Positions 56,897-64,000 of a stretch of 64,000 bases of DNA are shown one piece after another. The notes under the pieces were generated by a model that did not search any database, was not told the DNA's origin, and was given only the letters and a program-made list of their open reading frames with translations. The DNA comes from Rhynchopus sp. YZ270_cl-10 (taxonomy: Eukaryota > Euglenozoa > Diplonemea > Diplonemida > Diplonemidae): positions 1,674,001-1,738,000 of the forward strand of contig OZ037840.1 in assembly GCA_964035575.1 (NCBI GenBank), read 5' to 3'. Both the position numbers and the translations under genes were made by a program. Each line of letters opens with the position of its first letter. Position 1 is the stretch's first letter.

Positions 56897-59800
56897 ATGG
56901 ACAACAACAACAACAACAACAACGAACTCATTGAGGACACTGAGGACTTTCCCGCAGAGGTGGGTACCCTTGGAGACGATGCGGTGACGGTCTGTGAACA
57001 GACTGCGTTATCGGCTCCTGCGGATGGCCTTCCCGTTGGTGGAGACCTGGTGTCAAACGCAGGACTTCCGGAAGGGGAAGAAGGTTCTGCGGTGACGGCC
57101 CCTGTCGTGCCTGCTGCTGCGGTTGATGTGGGTGTGCCGTTGCCTCCGATGCCTCCGTTGCCGCCGCCACCGCCGCCTGCGGCGTTTGCACAGCAGGGGG
57201 TGGAGCAGCACCACCACCACCACCACCACCATCACCAATACCAGTTCCCGCAATATTACCCACAACATCACCACCACCACCACCACCACCAAGGGTTCGA
57301 CAATTTCCACCACCATCATCACCATCATCACCACCAAGGGTTCTATGGTCTTCATCAGCATCATCATCACCACCACCATCACCAGCACCCCAACTTCTAC
57401 GACCCATTCCAGAACGTAAACGCACCCCTTCCCTTCCCAGGGGCAGGGGCGCTTCCCGCCATACCTGAAGTGCCTTCCGTTGCTCTACCAGAAGCAGTTC
57501 CGAAGAGCGTTGCGAAGAAGAAGAAGTTTGAGGCAGTGCCTGGCACCAAATGGAAGGTGCTAGCAAGCCCTGCAGGGAAGCTGTACTACCACCATACGGT
57601 GGAGAAGCAAACGGTGTGGAGCATCCCTGAGGAGGTGGCGGAGGTGCAGAAAGCGTCGGGTGTTGTGTTTGGGGCTGGGTTGGTCGACGTTGCCGCCTCA
57701 GTACCGGCAACACCCGAGGAGCCTGCGGATACCACACCCATTGTTGCGTACGAAGACATTGAGGGGACGGAGTGGAAGCGTGTCCCCCTCTCCAAGGGGC
57801 ATGTGTTCTACTACCACCCAGGCACCAAGGAGACCAGTCTCGGCATGCCCGAAGCAGTGGAGGACGCAGAAATCGCGATTGAGCCGAAGAGAAAGAAACG
57901 CTTCGACACAACAAGAGACAAGGCAACCGAGGAAGCGATCAGCGCGGCGCGCGATGTGCTGTTTGACACAATGCTGGATGAGCTGAAGCTGCCACGGTTT
58001 CCGCCGCCCACCTGGACCGGGGTGATCGCACAACTTATGCCGGACACACGGTTTTATGTGTACGCAAAGACTGAAGACAAGAAGCGTGCCTTTGAGGAAT
58101 ACCTACGGAGACGTGCCCAGGCTACACAGGGCAACACTGCGGAGAAGTACGCTCGGCAGAAGGCGAGCAAAGAAGCACAGCAGCAAGGCGGTCTGCGTGG
58201 CCTGCTCGTGGAGGCGGTGTTCTCGCCTTCTATGACGTACGATGCGTTCAGTGCAAAGCATGCGGCAGATCCACGTTTGAAGCAGCTCGGCAGGCACGAC
58301 CGGAAGGCGCTGTTCGACCAACACATCAAATCCCTCAAAACCGGGGAACGCATGCGCCAGCAGGAACAGAAACAAACCTTCGTCGCCCTCCTCACTGCAG
58401 TGCCCGACCTCGACAGACACTACGACAAGGCACAGAAGCAGGTCCGCAAGGTCTACAACGCCAGCCACACCACAGAGCTCGGCTCCGTCGATTGGGACGC
58501 AAACCTCACACACTTCACCGAATATTGGGAGATAAAGGATGCAGAGGAGAAGAAGCGCAAAGCAAGACGTGGAGAGTCGGGAATTGCGAAGGACACGGAT
58601 GAGAAGGACAGACGGAAGTCTCCACAACGTGCATCACGCGAACGAAGCCCGCGTAAACAACACACCAACGACGACAAGCGGGGTGATGGAGGCAGGCAAG
58701 ACACAAGACGGAAGGACGACCGCAGCCCACATAAAGAACGGCCTGAGAGGCGTTCGCAGGAAAGGCGTGAACGCGATGACAAACGCCGCCAGCGGGATGA
58801 CTCTCCCCGCACGAGGGCAGAACCCTCACGAGAGCGTGCACGTCGTGCGCCGTCGTCGCCCCGCAGGGATAGGGAGCGGGATAGACGTTCACACCGCAGT
58901 CTGGAGCGTCGCGGGTCACGCGAACGACGCAGCTCACCACGGAGGCAACGAAGTGAAAGCGACTCTCGAGAGCGCCGTGTCAGGCGTAGGGATGAACGTA
59001 GCCCACGCAGACGTCGCCGTGCAGACTCAAGCGACTCGGGAAGGGGAGACCGGCGTAAAGAGAAGTGCGACCGGAGCCGCTCACGCGAACGTACCCGCCG
59101 ACGCGATGCCAAACGCCACCGTCACAGCAGCGAAGGCACACCACGCAAACGCCGCCGCCGTCGCCACAGCTCCTCATCCTCCCTCAGTCGGGATCGGAGG
59201 CGCAGAGAGTCACCCCCACCCCGCCGCACACCTTCCCCTCCGAGGGAGACCTCGAAGCGCGTGGACATTGGCGCGATCGATCCGTCGCTGCGTGAGCAGT
59301 ATCTGGCGGTGCTGGGCAGGCAGGTGCGTGACGTAGTGGCCTTCGACGAGGCGCAGGCGATGCTGGTTGCTGACCCGCAGTATGCAGCGCTGCGGGCACG
59401 TCTGGACGTGAGCCAAGAGGCTGCACTGCTGGAGGTGCACGCAGAGCGGCTGCGGTGCGAGCGCATTGCCGACTTCGCGAAGGCAGCTGCCACACTGTGG
59501 CCACGTCTGCACTTCAAATCGACCTACGCAGAGGCAAGCGCGCTCATGGGCCAGATGAAAGCGTTCAAAGCGATCCCAGAAGAACTGCGTCCAGGTCTCC
59601 TCGAAGAAGTCCAAGACGACATGAAGGAGCGATGCGTACGGGCCTTCAGGGATACTATCGAGGTATGTATTGGCTGCTGTTGTTCTACAACAGTCCGCAT
59701 CCATCGGAGCCTTTTGAAAAAAATAACTATTGCCTCATTACAGTCGATTGAGCGTCAGATCCCTTTCGTGAACAAGACAGCTGTGCAGATGCACGAAATC

Positions 59801-60220
59801 CTCCGCTCGAGCAATGCGTACAACGAGCTTGACATGGACCTTCAGGTATTGACACACCTACCACACCTAAGCAACTACGCAAAGACAACAACGCATTTTT
59901 TGGTGCCATGTTCTGCGCAAGAATTACCCCTAATACTATTAGTTATCAAACCCACACACACCATGGGCTATATTCTTGATTTGACTGCTAGGTACAACCC
60001 ACACCTGTTCTCAAACTCCCATACATTGGTGCCATAGTCTGCGCAAGGATTTGATAGTTATCAAGCATACACACCTTTGGGCAGTGCTCCACTCTTAGCA
60101 ACTATACACAAAAGCTTTCAACACACACCTGCACAACAGCTCAAGGAGGAGATCATAAAGCAGTACGCAGGACGTACCCCGCCAAAGGTGGAGGACACAC
60201 GTCGATCAAGCAGGAAGTAG
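56897..60220 (+). CDS. PRP40-like splicing factor with WW, FF, RS and His-rich regions, three exons
   Basis: Exons 56897-59662, 59744-59845 and 60140-60220, joined in frame across introns of 81 bp (GTATGT ... CATTACAG) and 294 bp (GTATTG ... CAACAG), giving 982 residues. An acidic/proline-rich N-terminus leads to three poly-His tracts (about 100-170), two WW domains (WKVLASPAGKLYYHH about 215 and WKRVPLSKGHVFYYH about 295), FF domains (about 345-550), a long RS/RE-rich region (about 565-785) and a C-terminal helical FF-like part. PRP40 bridges U1 snRNP and the branch-point factor. The in-line RS region inside a PRP40 architecture is unusual. The first intron is a multiple of three and open, so it can be mistaken for coding. 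Confidence 0.82.
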
Positions 60221-61396
60221 TGCAGCAAGAGCAATTGATTTAATTAAAAATCGTGGCCTCACTTTCAGCCATAATTTAGTAGTCAGCTCTAAACCACAAA
60301 ATGGATTGTAGGACTGCATGGTCCGCCCCGTACGTACCAAAGACACTGTCACGAGAAAGCTTTTTGTATTTCAACTCTACTTTAAATTTCATTCCTACAG
60401 CCAACGTACCTTGGGGTAAAACGGTACACATGTTTTGAGTGGACAAAAAGTGAAGGATTCCATTGTGAAGAGAGGAGTCTATACTCTAACAATCGAACGC
60501 TTTTCATGGGTGGGGTTTTTTTTCTATCACGCTTTTGGTAACGCAAATGGCTTCAACGAACGAACGATTCGGTTCATGCAAGCAGCTTTTTTTGACTTAA
60601 TTGTCGATGTCTGCATCCTCAGAGGGTATTGCACACTTAGAAGTTTTTACTTTTTTTGTGCCTCTTGCACCGCTCTGTGGAGGTATACATTTTCTTCGCA
60701 GCGCTTTTTCTATTTCAGGGTGTTCTCTGTCAGTGGTGCTGTGCTCCCTAGGCACAGTGGGGTTAACAAATGAATAAGACAACTGTTTTTGCCTTCGTCA
60801 GTACTTTCCCCCTGGTTGATAGAGTTGGGGCGGTGTTGCATCTTTGCTGTTCATCAGAGGTTCGAGGTCGCTACCAATCCAGCTTGCACTCCTTCCTTTT
60901 TTTTGTCCCTGAATTTTTGTCAGATTCCCGCATAACAGTGGACTCTCGGGTTGCGTAATCACCACGGAACAACTCGTACACCAGACTGCCCTTCATCACT
61001 TCCTATACGCTTCCTCTTCCTGTAGGCACCCTTGCCTCAAATTGGACCGCGTGTGGGGCTCGGCGGTCATGCGCTGTAGGAGCACGGTACCCTCCGTCAC
61101 CTCTGCGATGTGGCACACCCCCGTATCCTCCATCCGTCCATCGGATCGGTGCTCGAGTCCGATCCTGACCGCTGCGACCCTGCAGTCATTCTGCGCATAT
61201 TAAAATGGGTGAACGAAACAGAGAGCGGGAAGTGTGTGAAAACGATGAGGGGGACGCAAGGCAGCAAAGCACACCGCAACAAACACAATGAAATTCAATG
61301 AAGGACAGAGACTGTAGCTTTCCCCGGATTCATGCACCACGACCCCCCCTCCTACCGTCTCCACATTTCATGTCCCAAACAGGTTTTAACACAAAC
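60221..61396. other. Intergenic with dispersed element and exon-like fragment
   Basis: GTACC-hairpin element at 60290-60376. At 61080-61270 an open stretch (EHGTLRHLCDVAHPRILHPS ...) follows TGTAG and has protein-like composition, but its 5' partner and start are not identifiable. The end, CATGTCCCAAACAG at about 61382, is a good acceptor for the next gene. Confidence 0.45.
60290..60376 (+). repeat. GTACC-hairpin dispersed element
   Basis: AAACCACAAAATGGATTGTA, GGACTGCATGGTCC, CGTACGTACC, ACACTGTC-ACGAGAA-AGC, TTTGTATTTCAAC, then a pyrimidine tract ending TTCCTACAG near 60402. It begins 70 bp after the PRP40 stop codon. Confidence 0.75.
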
Positions 61397-62254
61397 ATGG
61401 CCGTGTCTCTGCTCCTCGCTGCTGCAGCAGCTTCGACCTTCCGTGGCCAGGATGAGGCGACCTGTGCTGGAGGGGCGTGCTGTGGCATGGCTCACTACCC
61501 AGTGGGCAACGAGACGGACGGCTTCAACGAATTCTACGCTGAGTTTGACGTGCCCGGGCTGCCAGAGGCAATTGATGGGATCACAAACTTCATTTACTTC
61601 AACATTTTCTTCTCGAGTGGTGTGCCCAACGGCAAGATGAACCAGTTCGTGCCACAGCTCATGCTCGGCAACCCTTTGGATGGCTCTGCAGGACCCCCTA
61701 CGTACCAGCCTCTCTGGCATGAGCACAAAACATGGGTGTTTGCAGCACAGTACTTCATGGAGATCCTCAACACCACAACAAACAAGACTGAGGGGAAGGC
61801 AGCGGCAGGCGAGATCTACAACTGCACCAAGGGCGAGATTCTGTACACAAAGTTCACCCTCGACAAGGACTACGCATGGACGCTTGTCATGGGCGTGAAG
61901 GGGGACGCAAGCAGGACCAGCACACTGAAGGTGGACAAGCCGTACATGGGTCTTCTCGACAGCAACCCTGGTGCAGGCGCAAAGGCACCCAAATGGAGTG
62001 ACGATGTGTTCAACCACGCGAACGTGAACAGCTGCTGGGAACTGTACGGCATGAAGGACCGTGCACACTACCCCTCCTCTGGAAGCAAGTACGATATGGT
62101 TGTGCGCGCTTCGAAGCCGAACGCCATTGACTGGATGACAAACTGGACTGAGGACGAGAAGCCCACCTGCCCAGGAGCGCCTGTATCATCCATCCAGGAG
62201 GAGCACAACAGCACTGTCCAGCACATTTACTGGAACCTCACCTTCACAGACTGA
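61397..62254 (+). CDS. Secreted glycoprotein of unknown family
   Basis: 285 residues from MAVSLLLAAAAASTFRG, a signal peptide, preceded 12 bases upstream by a CAAACAG acceptor (the in-frame ATG at 61298 is upstream of it). The mature part has seven or so N-glycosylation sequons (NET, NTT, NKT, NCT, NWT, NST, NLT), conserved-looking aromatic patches (FVPQLMLGNPLDGS, PLWHEHKTWVFAAQYFMEIL) and few cysteines (CAGGACC, NCT, SCW, PTC). No transmembrane segment, no catalytic motif recognised. Secreted or vacuolar; a carbohydrate-binding beta-sandwich is one possibility, but this is a guess. Confidence 0.7.
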   Translation: MAVSLLLAAAAASTFRGQDEATCAGGACCGMAHYPVGNETDGFNEFYAEFDVPGLPEAIDGITNFIYFNIFFSSGVPNGKMNQFVPQLMLGNPLDGSAGPPTYQPLWHEHKTWVFAAQYFMEILNTTTNKTEGKAAAGEIYNCTKGEILYTKFTLDKDYAWTLVMGVKGDASRTSTLKVDKPYMGLLDSNPGAGAKAPKWSDDVFNHANVNSCWELYGMKDRAHYPSSGSKYDMVVRASKPNAIDWMTNWTEDEKPTCPGAPVSSIQEEHNSTVQHIYWNLTFTD

Positions 62255-62424
62255 ACCTAAAACCGAAAACCGAAACCCGACACTCAAAAATGCAGGAAAG
62301 CTTTATTTGGGTCCTGACTTACAACAACAACAACTCTTCACAGCAACCGCAAAAGGAAACTTTCCCAAGATGACGTACGGTTTCTATCTTTGCCCAACGT
62401 CTATGTATCTGATATAAAAAAAAG

Positions 62425-62460
62425 TGGTGGAGTACATCCCCGGGTGTCTACACTAACACC
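62425..62460 (+). repeat. Dispersed 'GGGTGTCTACACTAA' motif, copy 3
   Basis: GTGGTGGAGTACATCC, CCGGGTGTCTACACTAACACC; preceded, like copy 1, by a poly-A run. Confidence 0.65.
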
Positions 62461-62651
62461 AAGACTTTACGACAGTAAACAATTTGATTTTATTTTCGCG
62501 ATATTCGCAACGCAGTATCGTATCCGTTAGGGAATGGCGTTGTTGACACACTGTTGGCATGTTCTTCCCGCCTCTAGAAAAAAAACCATGGTGCGTGCGT
62601 CCTAGGCGTTTTGCACTGTCATTTTTTTTCTTCCTTTCGACTTCATATAAA

Positions 62652-62711
62652 GATGTGTGTGCACGAGAGGCACATTCATCTTAAAAATTTTTCGTTCTTT
62701 TTCTTTCACAG
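62652..62711 (+). promoter_or_regulatory. ACGAGAG-loop hairpin followed by Py-AG
   Basis: GATGTGTGTGC, loop ACGAGAG, GCACATTCATC, then TTAAAAATTTTT and a pyrimidine tract ending TTTCACAG at 62711. The stem sequence is unrelated to the other copies while the loop is identical. Confidence 0.6.
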
Positions 62712-62718
62712 AAATGCA

Positions 62719-62904
62719 ATGTGTGGCATGTACTCTCGTATGTATTGCAAAAGTAAAAACCCCCTGCTACCCCATATGTACTTATTCCTCACCGCCGTGT
62801 CTTTGATGAGAATCCCATATAACTGGCTTGTGGCAGCCAAAGTGTTGCTGTTTTTGATTATTTCGATGTCGGTTCTTTGTCAATGTAAACGGAAATGGAT
62901 GTAG
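62719..62904 (+). CDS. Small hypothetical ORF with one hydrophobic segment
   Basis: 61 residues starting MCGMYSRMYCKSKNPLLPHM eight bases after the acceptor at 62711, with a hydrophobic segment (VAAKVLLFLIISMSVLC) and a basic end. Its stop lies inside the next dispersed element. It could be a real small gene because of the acceptor spacing, or chance. Confidence 0.25.
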   Translation: MCGMYSRMYCKSKNPLLPHMYLFLTAVSLMRIPYNWLVAAKVLLFLIISMSVLCQCKRKWM

Positions 62905-62977
62905 GACTGCATGGTTTGAGGTCCACCCCATCATTGTACCAAAGGTACACTGTCATGGATGGTCTTTTGTATTCAAG
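62886..62977 (+). repeat. GTACC-hairpin dispersed element
   Basis: AAACGGAAATGGATGTAGGA, CTGCATGGTTTGAGGTCCAC, TTGTACCAAAGGTACACTGTC, TTTTGTATTCAAG, followed by CTATTTGCAGCAG. Confidence 0.75.
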
Positions 62978-63097
62978 TCAACTCTATTTGCAGCAGTTTC
63001 CAGAGATTAGCCACAGCCTGATAATGTTTCACACTTACTCCCCCTTATTCACCCTTCGCAAAAACAGCAACAAAAAAAACTTAAAAAAGCTAAACCA

Positions 63098-63946
63098 ATG
63101 AGCGGAAGCGGGAGCACGTATACGTACACCCTCGCGAACGGGTCGCTGCTGTTCCGTTATGTGCTGGAGCCGACGTACAGCAGGCTTGTGGAGTATGTAC
63201 CGCGGTGGTACACACCGAACCAGATGACGCTGACGGGTATTGCGCTGACGGGGACTGCGTCGGCGATGCTGCTGTCGCATTTTCATGAGGAGCGTCCGCT
63301 GAGCTTTGAGTACTTGATGCTTGCGGGTGTGATGAACCTCGTGTACATGACGCTCGACAACCTCGACGGCAAGCAGGCACGCCGTCTCAAGATGAGCAGC
63401 GCCATCGGTGAGTACCTCGACCACGGCGGCGACTGCTGGACGTCCCTCCTCTCCACGTGGTGCATGTTCCGCCTGGCGAAGGTGCCTCTGGTGGACTACA
63501 CGCTGCTCTCGCTTGTCGTGAACACCGCGCTGGTGCACCTCTACCACATCGTGACAGGGAAGTCGACGCTCGGAGGTGATCTGTTCTCAGCAGATGAGGG
63601 CATGCTCACCTTCTGCATCGTTCCGATGATCACTGCTGCGTTTCCGTGGCTGTGGGACGTTGTTGTCTTGGAGGCGGGCGCGACGGAGTACAACGACAGC
63701 CCCGTGATGCTGACCACTGCGCTCTCGTGTGTGTTCGCCCTCGGACAGATTGTGTGCTTTGGGGAGATGCTGCGCTCGCTTGGCAAGGCATGTCTGCACC
63801 CGATCCTGATCCAGCTCGTTGCCACGTGTGCACTCATGGGTTACGGAAGAGATGGGACCGTGCAGTGGGTGCTCACCACAGCCATGCTCAGCTCCTTCGG
63901 TATCCATTATCTCATCTCTGCAGCATGCGTTAAGTATGTTTCGTAA
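63098..63946 (+). CDS. CDP-alcohol phosphotransferase (choline/ethanolamine type), probably partial
   Basis: 282 residues to the first stop. The CDP-alcohol phosphotransferase signature D-G-x2-A-R-x8-G-x3-D-x3-D is complete: NLDGKQARRLKMSSAIGEYL then DHGGD (about residues 88-112). Multiple hydrophobic segments follow. Sequence at the N-terminus (YVPRWYTPNQMTLTGI) matches choline/ethanolaminephosphotransferases, which transfer phosphocholine or phosphoethanolamine from the CDP form to diacylglycerol in the ER, the step after the cytidylyltransferase at 37883. Those enzymes usually have about 380-420 residues. A GTATGT at 63934-63939 just before the stop suggests a 5' splice site, with the C-terminal exon beyond the window. 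Confidence 0.88.
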   Translation: MSGSGSTYTYTLANGSLLFRYVLEPTYSRLVEYVPRWYTPNQMTLTGIALTGTASAMLLSHFHEERPLSFEYLMLAGVMNLVYMTLDNLDGKQARRLKMSSAIGEYLDHGGDCWTSLLSTWCMFRLAKVPLVDYTLLSLVVNTALVHLYHIVTGKSTLGGDLFSADEGMLTFCIVPMITAAFPWLWDVVVLEAGATEYNDSPVMLTTALSCVFALGQIVCFGEMLRSLGKACLHPILIQLVATCALMGYGRDGTVQWVLTTAMLSSFGIHYLISAACVKYVS

Positions 63947-64000
63947 AGGGGGTTGTTTTTTGACATTTTGCATGTTCTGCATGTTCTAATGTGCACAAAT

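Larger units (their letters stand above)
62255..63097. other. Intergenic with motif copy, hairpin and dispersed element
   Basis: Contains the third copy of the GGGTGTCTACACTAA motif (62425-62460), the ACGAGAG hairpin (62652-62680) and the GTACC-hairpin element (62886-62977). Confidence 0.5.

Noticed and set aside
59663-59743. Coding read-through of the first PRP40 intron (VCIGCCCSTTV...)
   Set aside because: The 81-bp segment is bounded by GTATGT and a pyrimidine-AG, has non-helical cysteine-rich translation, and splicing restores a continuous helical FF-like region.
61352-62068. 238-residue minus-strand frame opposite the secreted glycoprotein
   Set aside because: Shadow frame; the + strand has a signal peptide, sequons and an acceptor.

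Overview
The window looks like nuclear DNA of a unicellular eukaryote. It uses the standard genetic code and has compact, mostly intronless genes separated by AT-rich intergenic DNA full of homopolymers and short hairpins. All recognisable genes (about 25) lie on the + strand. Several starts are preceded by a pyrimidine tract and an AG a few tens of bases upstream. The one catalytically complete adenylate cyclase has motif wording close to trypanosomatid receptor cyclases. Together these suggest a euglenozoan-type genome with directional gene clusters and possibly spliced-leader trans-splicing. A few genes keep ordinary GT-AG introns with GTATGT-like 5' sites, which argues against a typical kinetoplastid and fits a diplonemid or early-branching relative better. 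This placement is inference; no spliced-leader RNA, tRNA or rRNA gene was recognised.

Layout. 0-2.5 kb: a 9-bp satellite, a TIR element (copy 1 of family A) and a spliced twin-CX9C gene. 2.5-7 kb: an AFG2-type AAA ATPase and a ubiquitin-like/LRR/CaaX protein. 7.9-12.2 kb: the first 6-TM cyclase-homology gene, a partial tandem copy of it, TIR element copy 2 with about 98 units of an 8-bp satellite, and a small two-exon gene. 12.3-16.2 kb: UDP-glucose 4-epimerase and a gene-poor stretch. 16.2-35.2 kb: five more cyclase-family genes (one with an intact catalytic domain, one with an internal stop), interleaved with an ankyrin protein, a FkbM-like methyltransferase, an alpha-galactosidase and a spliced LDLa-domain gene. 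35.4-36.6 kb: another terminal-inverted-repeat element. 37.9-42.3 kb: a MetE-like/cytidylyltransferase fusion and a duplicated nuclear protein. 43-45.6 kb: a hAT-like MITE and another cyclase-family gene. 46-50.5 kb: a possible minus-strand element remnant, a three-exon gene and a second ankyrin protein. 51.7-56.6 kb: the last cyclase-family gene, a coiled-coil protein and a second UBL-LRR-CaaX gene. 56.9-64 kb: a spliced PRP40-like splicing factor, a secreted glycoprotein and a CDP-alcohol phosphotransferase that probably runs off the window.

Themes. (1) A dispersed family of 6-TM proteins carries a cyclase fold whose catalytic residues are mostly replaced; one relative keeps both a canonical domain and the degenerate one. 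(2) At least eleven copies of a roughly 100-nt dispersed element sit in intergenic DNA (one at an apparent intron end), all in the direction of transcription and often just after stop codons. A second hairpin family with a conserved loop sits upstream of pyrimidine-AG tracts. Both may act in RNA processing between genes. (3) Two Kennedy-pathway enzymes occur, one fused to a methionine-synthase-like domain. (4) Three non-autonomous DNA-transposon-like families are present, two with perfect target-site duplications.
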